From Chlorops oryzae (lineage: Eukaryota; Arthropoda; Insecta; Diptera; Chloropidae), in the NCBI GenBank assembly GCA_020466095.1, contig CM035808.1:36969502-37033501 (forward strand): a stretch of 64,000 nucleotides of DNA, read 5' to 3'. The position numbers were made by a program, and so were the translations under genes. Shown here one piece after another: positions 23,479-36,182 of this stretch (position 1 is its first letter; each line of letters begins with the position of its first letter). The notes under the pieces are model-generated. The model was given only the letters and a program-made list of their open reading frames with translations. It was not told the DNA's origin and ran no database searches.

Positions 23479-24370
23479 TACCGAGGGTATATTGCATTTG
23501 TGCGTACGTGTGTTATGCCTAGCGTCACCATGAGATTCGATTTAGCCGTGTCCGTTCGTCTGACTGCATATCCGCCAGTCTGTATTCAGCTTTCCTATCA
23601 AAGGAGTTGAAATAACTTGACGAAATTTTGTGTTTTCGTATTGGCCGAGGCATGAGTGAAAAGAACTTCTAGAGTGGGCTTGAGCGGATCATTTTTAGGG
23701 GTTCCACCAGTACTTGGGACTGTTATGAAAATCCCAACATGATTTTTTTAAATACTACTTATGATAAAATTTGATATGTGAACATATATTTCGACATTAG
23801 ATATAGTTTCTAAAAATTGGAAAGATGGGCGTGGCAAAAATGAGTTCTTCGAAAATTGTCTCTTCAACGTGAAATTCGTATGGAACTTCATATAATGGTT
23901 TATGGACTTCTTTTATTGTCATATATTGTACATTGGTCGATTTTGAACCCTTAAAGCCAGAGTTGTTTTACGAAAAATGAATATGTCTTTTGAAATGCTT
24001 GGTTCCTAGCGAAACCAGTCGGATATTAAGGGGTAAGAGAATCTCCAGTACTAGGGTCCTTTACAAATAAACCACAAACCGCCTTAAAATGTAAATTTTT
24101 CCATACCTATAAATAAGTATTTAAATTAAGTTCAGTAGAAGTTAGAGTTTATAATTAAATTTCCAATAAATTGGAAAAGTGAGCGTGGCTAAAGGGCGAT
24201 TTTCATAGAGTCATTGAACAAAAGTCGGCATAGGAGACTTCTTCATAGTCATAAAAATCTCCAGAATACTTTGTCTTCATGGTGATGGTCGTATAGCTTA
24301 CCGTTTATATGTGACGTGTGCATAATGTATTTTCAGTCTCGTCTGACTATTACACCCTTATTGGATTTTT
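23479..24370 (+). mobile_element. mini-me/DINE-like (GTCY)n repeat, copy B
   Basis: It aligns in order with copy A: ACCGAGGGTATATTGCATTT, GCGTCACCATGAGATTCGA, TTTAGCCGTGTCCGTTCGTC (a decayed GTCY tract), TTTCCTATCAAAGGAGTTGA, TTCTAAAAATTGGAAAGATG and GGGCGTGGC, TTCGAAAATTGTCTC, GTGAGCGTGGC, and the 3' TCAGTCTCGTCTGA hairpin with TATTACACCCTTATT. The GTCY tract is eroded and the 5' hairpin is lost, so it looks older than, or more decayed than, copy A. Confidence 0.6.
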
Positions 24371-25056
24371 TGTTTTTGTTTGGATTTTTCTATGCCGGAC
24401 TATGACTTTTATATTCCCTTAAAAGAAATATCGGTGGGAAAAATTGATTGCATGCAGGAACCCTAAAGTAATCGCAATCAAATAAGCAAATCCATTCAAT
24501 TTTTTATTTAGCCGCCTGGCGTTAATGAGTTATTCCCTTATGCAATCAGTCTAAGCTGAACCTTAATACTCCATAATGCAATGCTGTAAGGAAAAACCAA
24601 AACGCAAGAAAAATTTAAAACCTTTAATGAAAAATGAAAAATCTTACTCACGTGACATGCGACATTAGAAAAATACGATTTTCCCATTCGCAATGACGCA
24701 TCGGTTTTGGCACCACTTCAGAAAAAAAAAAACAAGAAAAAAAACACTAATTAGTAAAAATGCAAAGAAAAAGCCGTGAAAAACGAAATATCCAAGTAGA
24801 AGAAAACAACACCGAAGAAGTGGAAAATCTCTTGAGAAAATGCAATTAAGCGAAAACATAAACATAAAACAACAATTACAAGATATTACAACAAAAACAA
24901 GTCATTTTAAATGCATTGACGCACTCGCTGTGGCGAAACGAGACGTCAGACGTCATCCACGCACTCAGAGTGCCATTTATCGATTTCAAATACAGCAATG
25001 CGCTACACTGAAAAAAAGTCATTGTTAATGATGTTTCAAAGAGCATTGGAGAGAGG

Positions 25057-25108
<52 letters not shown>

Positions 25109-26634
25109 TCAGAATGAGGCGGAAGAGGAAGAGCAAGAGCACTGATAAGTCGCCTAACGCAATTTATGTAATTATGCAATTTAAGTGCAGCGTGATAAAT
25201 CAATTTTTCACTTTATTATTGCAATTTTTTTCCCCTTCGCTTGTTGTTGTCTTTATGGTTTTTCTGACGACAGACCTTACACACTTTGTTTACAGTTATC
25301 AACGCGTTTATTGCCATCTTTTTCTCTGGTTTCTTGCTGTCGTTATTTTCTTTACATCGCTTCGTTTGTGGTCGGTCCTAAGCACATAAATTGTAAATGA
25401 ATCTAAAAAGACGAAGTAATGCTTATTAAACAAAATGGGTACCCTACACACCCTTCAATTTTAATCAAATAAACGGATTGACATTAGTCAGAGATCAGTG
25501 ATGCTACAGGGTTGAATTTCACACTTTAAAATATCAATATATTGCGCGTTTTTCTTGATCTATAAGGGCTCTAGTCTGTTTAAATAAATGCGAAGGAGGT
25601 TAAGAGCTCATTCCCCTGAAGAAAGGAAGCCAGAGGTGCGTTTTCGATTGCAGGCCGACTCAAATTTAACCCTCTTATTCAAAACAAAATGATTTGTGTT
25701 CAATGAAAAGCTAAAAAATAGCAACTTCGGATAGAGAAAGACGAATCTGAAATTATTTTTATACTGTTTTTTATTAATTGAACTACTAACCTACTTTGCA
25801 TAAAAAATTGACATGTTCATTTCTCAGGCGAAGAAAAGCTGGAAATTGGTATGCAACCCTGAGCGTTTACAACTCTTCGATTATTTGCCAGCGCAGAGTA
25901 AGCGAAATTAAAGTGCTTTTTTTGCATGTGTTTCTTATGGGCACTTAACTTACTGCATATCTCAGTGGAAGCTGTTAAAGCTGATATTAATTTATTTTGG
26001 ACCAAGCATTTTTAAGACAATTAAAATCCTTCAAATGGCATATTATAAGGTCGAATTTTGCTTATTCAGTAAATTGCCAGGTTATATTCTTTTTAAATTC
26101 GAACTTTTGTCACTATTTCATTTGATTTCATATCTATTAGTAATTATCTATAGAATTAAACTTGATCAAACGATAAAGCTTATAGTTTAGTCTTAGAACC
26201 AATAGATCGAGCTATATTTTGAAACCTCGCACAGCATGGTTGTACTTTGATCAATCAGCGCACAGTGGTTTAAAATTCAGTTTTTGAGGAAATTAATCTA
26301 AATTTCAACCTTTTCATTTCGCAAAACCGAAACTTCCATTTGATTACCAAAAGTTTCATTAGGTTAAAATTGAATAAAAAGTTGCCAGGTGGAAACCAAG
26401 TTTTAGGCGAACAAGCCGTAAAAAGAGAACAAACGTAAAAGAAGTCCGTATTAAATATGGAAAATATCAATGAAGGTATGGAGATTTGAAATATTATTTT
26501 AGTTTGTGGAAATAGTTGTCACAGTTGTGGTATTGCGTTGTTTAAATATGTTGTGTTTTATACACAAACTCGTTTATAACTTTTGTGTTCACTGGAGCTG
26601 ATTTCACGAGGTTCGAAGGGGTTCCACGACATAT
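24371..26634. other. Unannotated stretch
   Basis: No gene supported. A GA microsatellite lies at 25062-25103. A CAGGGTTGAAT at 25507 and an inverted ATGCAACCCTG ending at 25861 look like hAT-type ends but lack a matching 8-bp duplication. Tephritid- or drosophilid-like AT-rich background otherwise. Confidence 0.5.
25062..25103. repeat. GA microsatellite
   Basis: About 21 GA units. Confidence 0.9.
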
Positions 26635-26642
26635 GTATATAT

Positions 26643-27460
26643 TAGGGATTCCAATCCCGGGGGACGTTTTCTAGTCCCGAAAATCCCGGGATTTGTCTTC
26701 GTGAGTCCCGGGGCATTTTCGCAATTATTTTTAACTGTCGAGGTAGAAATATCGAAATATAATCAGATGAAAATGCTTTAAGATATAACGTTGCAAGTGG
26801 GTGTAATACGTTAGTGGACATAAAAATCTATACGATGGTTATTTTTATACGTTTAGTTCATTAAATGCGATAACTACATGTTTTACGTAGCGTGCCATCA
26901 TTTATCTCTTGTGTAGCCTCACAGTTAGCAGAATGATCTCCGATCAGCTGCGGTGTTGTTAAATGTAGGTACAAAACCCTCACGACTTTGACAGCTGGGT
27001 TTGGTGGTAAACAAAAAAAATAATTAGAAAATAATTTGATTTGTGAGAGAAAATCGATTTTTGTATTTTAAACCATTAAAATACGCAGTCGCCAGACTAT
27101 TGTAATTCAGCTATGATAATGCAAATATAAGTAAATAAAATCGTAAGGATTTTTGTAGGGAAAAGTTTGTGTAAGCAAAGGAAAAAGTAGTGATTTTTTG
27201 GGGCTGTGTAGGGAATATCAGAAAAAGAATTTAACATCACTGATTCATCTGTTATGCTTCAAATAACTGGAATGTTATTAATTTTTTTTTTTTTTTTTAT
27301 TATTGTTAATGTGAAACATAGCTCAAATAAAAAAAATTGAAAAATTTATTCGTTTTAAGCATTCTTCCTAATCCCGGGACCGATCCCGTGATCCCGGGAT
27401 TGAAATTTTGGAATCCCGAAACCCAGGGATTGGCATTTTGGCCATTTTTTGGAATCCCTA
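26643..27460. mobile_element. hAT-like non-autonomous element with perfect 8-bp duplication
   Basis: An 818-bp element. Both ends carry the 12-bp inverted repeat TAGGGATTCCAA (left 26643, right complement ending 27460). The flanking 8 bp are identical: GTATATAT at 26635-26642 and 27461-27468. TAGGG termini and an 8-bp duplication are diagnostic for hAT transposons. Subterminal zones are rich in TCCCGGGATT words (26656-26712 and 27370-27425), as usual for hAT transposase binding. No transposase frame is visible, so it would need a partner in trans. Confidence 0.85.
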
Positions 27461-27617
27461 GTATATATATATTTTCTGAAAGGGTTATTTGTGTGCTTTT
27501 ATATGAATGTATTATTTCTCGCGTCCGTTGAAGTCCGCTGCTAAAATTTCACTTTATTTCGTAGGAGAAAGGCTAAAAAATGCCGATATTATCAAAATTT
27601 GGGTTGAGAAAAAACAT

Positions 27618-27800
27618 GGTGGGCGTGGCCGATTTTGATGAAAATTCTCGGGGTGGGCTTATAGTGTTATTTTTTAGGTTTGGGCAAAATTTTAAGGAGT
27701 TCCGACAAAAAATGAAAGTTTTATATGAAAAAAACGTTTTGGGGTGTATGGGAGGTGGGTGGTGGGCGTAGCCGGTTGTGATGAAACTTTCATATTTTAT
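27618..27800. repeat. Pair of GGTGGGCGTGGCC-type repeats
   Basis: GGTGGGCGTGGCCGATTTTG at 27618 and GGTGGGCGTAGCCGGTTGTG at 27761 are direct copies 143 bp apart, each followed by ATGAAA. The word resembles the core of the mini-me/DINE-like copies, but no GTCY tract or terminal hairpin is nearby, so it may be a fragment of a related family. Confidence 0.5.
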
Positions 27801-29614
27801 TAATATTACCAAGAGAAATACATGTGCGAAAATTTATTGCTCTACAACAACTTCTTCTATTATATTCCTCAAAAACTGGATATTAAACCACTGTGCAGCG
27901 GTCCAAAATTCTTACATTGCCCATACGACGGGGTGTCCCTATATGAATGCTTTTCCTCATGATACACGCGCGAGTAGAGACTGCGTAGCAAAAAAAAAAA
28001 AAAAAAATGGAAAAATAAATAAAGAAAAAATAAAATGACAAAAAAATTGTAAAAAATATAAAAATAATCTCGAGAAAAACACAAGCCGAACGCTTACATC
28101 AATTTGCGCACATAGGTTTTCTTACGTAACGTAACCGAACTTATCGCGAGCTCTTCCGCTCGCGTCGTATGAGCAACGCAACGCGACGCGACGCAGCGCA
28201 ATAGTAGAAATGCACTCTCTAGTGCATACAATATTACGCAGCAGTGTAGTGGGAAGCGGGTAGGGGGAATTGTTTTCTCTGACATATGTTTTTAAGTGCG
28301 TGCTTGCGTAACGCAACGTAACAGAATGTAACGTATAGAATCAATGCCACCGCGTTTCAAGGTTGTCGATGACAAGTAATTAAAAAAAAAAAAGAAAAAA
28401 TTGAAAAAATCAACCTAAAGATCATGGAGAGGGTTGAAGAAGGGGGAACATACGAGTGGTCTAGTACCGACAACAATGTGTGCTTGTTAATGGGACGAAG
28501 GTGGCTACCGCGATAGAGGTGGTCGTGGGATGTGGGATGAGGGGGGATACATACGCGGCACTCGTGTTGCTTAGAGGAAATTGACATTAATGGAGGCAGG
28601 CGTTTGGCAATCGTTATGCATCGTTGAGTGTCTAAGTGGGTTGGGCGGGGGTACAGAAATGCTTTTATTGTTGTAATTAAAAAATGGCCACATATGAATA
28701 TGAATACTTATGGATGCGTGTGTGCCATGTGTGCGTGTATTTAGTGCAGTGCGTGCAAAGGAAGTGATTAATAAAAAGAAATGTGCATGGAAACATGTTT
28801 TGGGCAAGGTAACCAAAGCAGTTGGCGAGCCTCAGGGAGAGAGAGAGAGAAAGAGAGAGAGCGAGACAGGCAGAGGGAGAGAGTGAGCAAGAGTGAGCGC
28901 GACGAGGTGGGAGGAAGAGGTTCGGTTAAAAGTGCATAAATGTTCTGACTGCCTCCTGATTTCAGAAAGAAATTGAATGCACCTAAGAGATTGAAAGGGA
29001 AAAAGAAAAAGAGAACGAGAGCAGGAGAGGGCAGGCTCCTTTTCCAATCGGCATCGGAAAAGCGAAACAATTTTTTCTTTATTTTAACAAATGAAAAGTT
29101 TGTGCGTGTGTAAACATTCGTTTTAGGGGAATTGGGGAGGGGGATGAGAAGTGAAATTGTAGTTACGCTCGATTGTAATTAATTCGAAGTACGTTTTCCT
29201 GTTGTTTTTGCCATAATTTTGTGGCGATTGCGTGCTTGGCGCATTTTTCGCTAATGCTTTGCTCTCCTTATTTTTGTTGTTGGTGTTGTGGAATCGGGTA
29301 TAATTTTTATGTTTTTTAAAATTTTTTCCTTTGCACTTTAGATGCAATATCGAAATTATGCGTTTTTGTTTAATTTATAAAAACGAACTGGAATGAATTA
29401 TTTTCCAGCAGGAAATTAAATTATCGATCGAAGTTTTTTTTATTCACTTCCTCTTCGTTTGTAATGCACTTAAAGGACTTAAGGTCGTTACGGAATTTTA
29501 AAGGAAAATTTGAATTTTTTCTTTATTCAAAAAGGTAGGGTATGAGGCCCCTTTAGTTGTTTATTGACCGTTAAAAAACTTCTACACCATTTATAATTAT
29601 TTTTAGTATTATTA
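27801..29614. other. Unannotated stretch
   Basis: No gene. It contains an A run (27991-28007), ACGTAAC/GCAACGCGAC-rich patches (28120-28200 and 28305-28335), and GA-rich tracts (28837-28870 and 28985-29030). The Ser/Leu-rich - strand frames at 28768-29070 derive from the GA tract. Confidence 0.55.
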
Positions 29615-29618
29615 TTAA

Positions 29619-29747
29619 CCCGGTAGCGCCTGAATTGAAAAAAATAAATATTAAAAATAAGATAAAATATGAACAGGTTTTGAAGTTTTGATGACAAAAC
29701 ACGAACTTTTTTAGTGATGCCATATGGCATCGCTAGGCGCTACCGGG
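29619..29747. mobile_element. piggyBac-like MITE A (TTAA)
   Basis: A 129-bp element with a perfect 13-bp inverted repeat, CCCGGTAGCGCCT at 29619-29631 and complement at 29735-29747, flanked by TTAA on both sides (29615-29618 and 29748-29751). CCC...GGG ends at a TTAA duplication are the signature of piggyBac transposition. The interior also has a perfect 16-bp palindrome, GATGCCATATGGCATC (29716-29731). No coding capacity. Confidence 0.85.
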
Positions 29748-29751
29748 TTAA

Positions 29752-32240
29752 GGGCATAAAAGCACTACAGCCTGAAGGATCTCTTGTGCAGGCCACGTTC
29801 CCTTAGTGTAGATGGAGACTACTCTTATTAATGTAAGTGATTCCATGGGACTAAAATGACTAATAGCTTTTGGGAGCTAATAAAATCTTTATATTGGCAA
29901 ACGATACAATTTTCAGTGATCCGAAGAAAATTATTCAGCAAATTATAAAAAGATCTTAGTTTTTCTTTTCTTGAGCTTTTTATCAATTTTTTTTTTCATT
30001 ATTCGTGATTATATAAATATGGCACTGGTCAAAATTTCCACTTTTTTAAGCTTATGGGTTTCGCTTCCTACTGAAATATAGGCAGAGAATGCTACCAGAA
30101 TGGGTTTATTGTGCGATTTGGTCCAAATTAGTTGCTCAGCTTTCCCTCCATTTTCTTTATGAGGGAGTCCCATGTTGTCGTGGTCTAAGAATAGCTTGTT
30201 AAAGACTGTGAGTCTCAGCCTACATAGGACAAGAAATCCATTATATGAATTCATTCTATCATCTACAAGAGTGTAAGGAGACCAATATCATTTTTCTTAT
30301 CTCCCTTACCTTAACCCATTAACGCTCGACTGATTTTGGTTGAATTACTTCATGAAACTTTAAATGGGGCACTTAAATGGCATTAAGACAATGTACTGCA
30401 TCACCTTACGATTATTTCCGAACGCAGAATCCTTGTTACGACATGTTACCCATGTGGCAACGATAAGCCCGAGAGGGTACTGGTACAAATTCTTCGATTT
30501 TTGACACCCTTTCCAAACACTATTTGCATTGCCCTATGGCAATTCATATGATCTCATTTTTAGATCAGCCTGTCTCGGAACTAACAGCCTTCGGCATAGT
30601 TCTTTGCTGGATCGCAGCTCCCGCAATTGAGATGCCAGAGAAAGGGTTCAAGGCCGAAGAATATATTTGCAGGCTCACACCTGGCCACTTCATCACTCGA
30701 CTCATTTTTTACTTTTTACACTGACTTCTATTATTGAATCAAGCAGGACCTTTTAAGACTTCAATATTCACTATTTTTTTTATATAACATATTTTGTCCT
30801 CCCTTTTTTATATATTTTCTTTTTTGCTTTTATACATTAACTATCAAAGCTAGTCGCGTGTTTAAAGTATTATTTCGATGTGGTTTTCATACTCCTTCTG
30901 TCATTCGTCGCACATCGGAGGGGCTGTGAACCCTCAAAACCAACCACTGCACACGCCCGCAAACAAATCCTTTGCATTTCGAATGCATTAAGGTATATTG
31001 AATTTAAACGCTAGCCATGTTATTTGTCTGTGCGTGCAAAAAGCACACTGGAAATGGACTAATTACCTATGTTACTTGCCAATGGGTACATACGCTTTGT
31101 ACATATGTATGTTGATGTATGAATGTATGTAACTATCTAACGATTTCTGTCACATTTCGCTGTAAGAGGTTACAAACTCAATGGCAACAAGGCTTATATC
31201 TGAATAGATGTTTAAAAAATATAATTGCCGCCCTTCTTTTAAAACAAATGCTGTGCCATAAATTATAGCCGAGCGTATATAGGAAAGTATAGGACGTGGT
31301 AAATTATAGTTAAAACCAAATACGATCTAATGCGATAGAACAAGAATGACTTTAATGACAGGCGGTAATACCGCGTGTGCACAGCAATCGAATCGAATCG
31401 AATCGAAACGACTGAATGTAATCAAACGAGACAACGAGCCAAGAAACGGCGTGACGAGACGCGACGGAACGGCGAAACGGCGAACAGGTTGGCCGGGTTG
31501 GCCAGTACCAAGAAGCCAGAATGTCGTATGTATGAATGCCTAGATAGGTAGGTACCTACATACCTAGAGTGCAAGTGACTGCAGGGCAAAGTATGGAAAA
31601 TAAATATGCGAACAAGAGTCACGATCCAGCCGAGTTGAGTTTCCTATTCTTGTAATTCGATATTTAAGTCAATTCATATACCTATAGATAACCCATATAA
31701 CTTATACAAATAAGTCATAAGAAAAATGTATTTAATTTATTCATTCGTTCAGTTGAGATCTGATTAGAAAAGAAAAAAAATGATTCGTAGCATAACCTCA
31801 AGTTTACAAAGTAACATGTTCAAAACGACTTCCTAGCGATAACGCTGTGGGAGAGTTTAATTTTATTATTATTGTATTTAGTTTTTTTTTTTTTTTTACA
31901 TATTTGAGAGTATTATTTGCACGGTCGTTAATCCTCCCATGCTTTATATGTTCATTTACATTTCACTGATGGAAAGAGAGAAAAAGGATATTGAATTATG
32001 ATTTTTTGGAAAGAAGGGCGTAGTGCCTTGTTTTCAATAGGAATCCCTAGAAATATTCAACAGATGCTGTGATTTTGATTATATTTGGTCTCATGTTTTG
32101 GCATGTGTTGAACATTTGCAAGAATTAATGCTTTATTGGAAAGCAGGCATAATGTTTAAATTAATTTCTATAGAAGTCATGCGAATACGCAGAAGATTAT
32201 TTCGGAAGGGGCTTAAGGTATAAGAAATCCTGCTATTATG
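29752..32240. other. Unannotated stretch
   Basis: No gene I can name. A - strand frame of 81 codons at 30009-30254 has ordinary composition (it includes DHDNMGLPHKENGGKAEQL) but no motif I recognise. A segment near 30905-30965 (GTCGCACATCGGAGGGGCTG then CCTCAAAACCAACC) resembles one unit of the 87-bp repeat at 32.3-32.5 kb. An ATCGA run lies at 31387-31408 and a GATAGGTAGGTACCTACATA word near 31541-31562. Confidence 0.45.
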
Positions 32241-32259
32241 GCTGTTTTCTCGTGTTTAT

Positions 32260-32520
32260 TTTATGAATTCTCGCAATTCGGAGCGGTATTTCACCACACC
32301 CTTCCTTCCCCAAACCATCCCCTAAGTACGCCACTGTTCGAGGTAGTGTGATAGTGTCTTTTTATTCTTCTTTTTCCGAAAGGGACTTGATGCCCCAAAA
32401 TCACCCTCTGTGTAGGCCACTCTTCAAAGTAGTGCGATCGTGTATTTTTGATTGCTCGCATTTCGGAGGGGACTTCTACCTCCAAAACAACCCTCTACTA
32501 ATGCCACTGTTTGAGGCAGA
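32260..32520. repeat. 87-bp tandem repeat, about three units
   Basis: GCCACT recurs at 32330, 32416 and 32503 (steps of 86 and 87). Each unit has a GGAGGGGACTT-like word, CCCCAAAAYCAMCCTCT, a GCCACTSTTCRARGTAGTG segment and GATCGTGT-like text. A single related unit appears near 30905-30965. Confidence 0.65.
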
Positions 32521-33906
32521 AAAAATTTTATTAAAATTCGATTCTCATTTTAGTGAAAATTCCCCATACTTTTCTTGCCCGATGCCATAAGACCCCAAAA
32601 GCCATTCGAACTTTTTTTCGAAAGTCGTGAAGAGCGGGCCGGATTATTGTTTCTTCCTATCATTTGTAGGCTTATCATGCATGCAAAGAGGGTATTTTAG
32701 TGCTCGAATCTTTTCTTAAAGTGACAATAAATTCAGATTGAACCACTTTCTATGCGCCCCAATTAACTGGACTGGCATAAATTACCCAAAAAAAAAAAAC
32801 TGCTCAGAACTGGAAACATTTTTTTGTTTTCTTTTTGGCAATAAACAATAAATCTTCCGAAGAAAGAAAAGCAAAAGACAAAAGAAAATGGAAGACCAGA
32901 GCAGAAGGCCTAAAACAAAAAAGAAAAAATCCTCAAAAGACCAACCGCTCTAACGGCATTCGAATTGTTGTGGATCAGCTCGAAAATTGAAAAATTAATT
33001 CGATTACAAGATCGCTCCTTTCCATTCCTCCTAGAACAATTTTGTTCGTTCAAACAAAATTCCGATGGTTCTATTTTTTTCTGCTTTCCTTTCCTCGTCG
33101 TTAAGTCAAACGACGATCGACACAAAGCCCACAAAGCGACGCGCAAGAGTCTATTGAACTTTAGCAAAAAACTTACAACAAAAACAATAACAGAACTAAA
33201 TTAGGTTTCTCCGTACAGAAAAGAAAGACCACAAAAAAAAAAAAAAGAAAAAAAATTTAAAATAAATTTGCAAAAAAGTTCAACGACCCCAAACACGGCC
33301 GAGATCAACGACACGCACTGTGCGTATCAAACAAAACGGAGAAGGAAAAAAAACCAACAAAAAATTCGCAAAGTTTTTCGCAACATGCGTTCGAAGAGAG
33401 AGAGAGAGAGAGTCAGCCGAACGATTTTGGAGTGACTCACGCACTTTTTTAATTTTTGCACAGTTCAAGAGAACTAACTCACGCACGCACACACACACGC
33501 ACTCATCCAACACATATTGACCTCTTTCACGGAAATGTACCCGAAAGAAAAATGGTTGCCGAAAAATGTTGCCAGATTTTGTCTAAGAGAGTTTGTTCAA
33601 GAGAAGCAAACCTTTTTATTTTTGTTTCTGTCTTTTGATCGCAAAAAGAATCTCTTCTGAGAGGAGGCGTGGTTTCAGAAATATCTATCATCTATCTTTA
33701 AGTTAGCTTTAATAAAATAGAATCGCTAGCTTCAGTCATATAAAGGCAGTCGATCGCATTCTTCATATCGGGGGAATCAATATTTGAGGTTTAAAATTGG
33801 TTCTTTCTTCACGAAAAATTGAGATGAAGATTTCAGTTCTCAGAAAAAGAAAAGAGTCCATGGTGGGGAGGCTCCCAGGCTTTGGATTTCAAGAACATAC
33901 TGATTA
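32521..33906. other. Unannotated stretch
   Basis: No gene. A-rich tracts (33225-33260), a short GA run (33396-33411) and CACACA/ACGCAC words (33479-33500) are visible. Confidence 0.55.
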
Positions 33907-34040
33907 CAGTGTACTCTCTTTTAAGCGGATCGATAAATGTGTCCGCTTAACAGAAGAAAACTATTTGAGAAGCAGAAACACTAGAGCATTCCCAAAAATT
34001 GCCCATTTAAGAGGAGTGTCCGCAAGGAGATAGTACACTG
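33907..34040. mobile_element. pogo/Tigger-like MITE
   Basis: A 134-bp element: TA (33905-33906), CAGTGTACTCTCT at the left end, the complement of CAGTGTACTATCT at the right end, and TA again (34041-34042). Ends match at 12 of 13 positions. The interior has TTAAGCGGA and GTGTCCGCTTAAC words, as in the remnant at 20732 and in pogo/Tigger MITEs generally. Confidence 0.75.
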
Positions 34041-34602
34041 TATAAGTATGGGAACGTACTTCAATATGGATTTAGTTTAAACCATTTAACTGGTGGTATG
34101 ATCTGGTTCTTTTAACCTCCCTTAATTGTTCTCTTTCTCTTTCTTCTTTCCGTGGATTTTAGAAACCTTCATAAGGATAATCATTAATTTAGTTTTAGGG
34201 AAGCGCTCTCAAGTATTATCTCTTTGCCTTCCTCGTTCTAAGCTTTTTTTTTTTTTTGTTCACTCGATCATTGATCGCTCAATCTCATTTCATGACAAAA
34301 GCTTAAGCGTGCATAACATATAAGAAGTATCAGTATCATCTTGGGCGTGTTCAAATTCACTTAGAAGTTGAATTTCATGCATTTGTTTTCGATCGGCAGT
34401 TTGCTCTAGATTCTCATTCGAATGCAAAAAACGGGTAAAAAATTAAAAAATATCTCGACCACAGAATGCGCCGTCGAAAGTCATTATCAATGCCGCCGAC
34501 GGATGTAACTAGTGCGCCGTGCATGTTTGAAAAAAAAAATATAAAAAACAAATAAATAAAAAATAAGCAAAAAATAATTCCCACAAGAGTGTGTGAGAGT
34601 GA

Positions 34603-34633
<31 letters not shown>

Positions 34634-36182
34634 GAGAGGGGGGGAGGGGGAGAGAGAGGGAGCGATGAATGTGCGCGAATTTTGTTTTAGAAATTTCATT
34701 TCGGCTTTGCTAATTTTTGTTTCTACATTTCAAGGCATTTTTTGCTCGTACCTTTCTCTTTCCTCTGCACGTCTCACTTAGTATCCATACGCCTGCGATC
34801 GACGAATTGTAGGCCACGTTCATTATGCTCTTAAGGCCTTTATTCACGGTCGCAATGTATGAGTTGTCGAAAGTTCAATCCGATTTACTTCTTTCAATAT
34901 AGGTACCTACTCAGTTTTGTTTTCTTACAGTTTTCCTTTTTGAAAAAGGCGAATTAATCGATAACATTTTGAAATATAGGTATATTAATCGAAGTCCAAA
35001 AAGGTGTCGTGATTGCAAAATCGCATTTGCAGTGCCGCAGATAGCACCGTTTGATGGCTTCTTGTTTTTTTCTCACTCTTAAAAAAATGTATGCATTTTT
35101 CTTCTTCTAACAATCAAGTCAATTGCGAATAATCGTCGCCGTCTGTTTTCCATATTCATTGCCTATTCATCGTGCATTCATTGCCGGTTACAGCAGCAGC
35201 AGCAGCTACCGATCGCATCGCATTGCATCGCATCGATCGTGTCCGACGCATCATTTGGATGGACGCTTGTGACGGAGGCGTTAGGGATGCTGCGAATTCT
35301 TCCATCTATTCGTTTCGATTGACGACGTTGATGACGATAATCACGGCGAATTGATTTTTCTGGTTGGAATTCGCTTCCATAATTTTTCTCTGCTATTTTT
35401 GTTTTTTTTTTTTCTTTCCGAACTTTTTTCTTATAAATATTTATGAGGAAATTAGCAATTGAAATTTCCCCGCAAAGTGCCCATTAAGATTCAATTGCAT
35501 GCGTTGATGCAATCCCACGATCGAATCGAGTCGCTGCCGATATCGTTAGACATACATACTTTCATACTTACACACATGTATGTATACGTACTTATTATAT
35601 ACCTTGCAATACAATTCGTGTTTTGCGAATTGTTTTTTTAATTCCTCGCTTTACTTATTTTACTTTCAATTTGATTTCTATTTTTATTTTTTATTTATTT
35701 ATTTTTCATATTTTTTTTTTTATATATCTACTTAATTTCATTTATTTTTCCTCAAGTTGAAATTTTGTATAATTGCTGGGAAATACTATAAGCACTTTCG
35801 TACATATATCCGAACCGGTTTAGTTGAGCGTGATTTCTTCTAATTGCCAATTGTTCTTTGTACATGGTGAGGTAGGGCTGGCTCGTTGGAACGTTAGAGA
35901 CATTTAATATTTACATTATGGTGACCATTCGTTATTGTGTTTCATTACTTTGCACTGCATAACTCATTTACATGGAAGTAGTTTTTATCTTTAACTTAAG
36001 TTTTACATCTGTTCTACAGAAATCGATAATACAATAAAACGCAGCTGAGTTTCTATAGACTTTGTGACGAAAATTTAATGAGAGGAAGGGTGAGGGATAG
36101 AGAAGGCGAGAGATTGCGAGAGATGGAACGAGAAAGAAGGAGTGAGAAGGTGATTGAGGGCGAGAAATGGTGAGAATGGGCT
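34041..36182. other. Unannotated stretch
   Basis: No gene. It includes GA/GGGGGA-rich sequence (34590-34665), a CAG triplet patch (35191-35205), CATCGCATTGCATCGCATCG words (35213-35240) and a T-rich, ATTT-rich zone (35640-35760). Confidence 0.55.

Noticed and set aside
25507..25861. hAT-like ends CAGGGTTGAAT and ATGCAACCCTG
   Set aside because: Flanking 8-bp sequences differ (TGATGCTA versus AGCGTTTA) and end identity is short.
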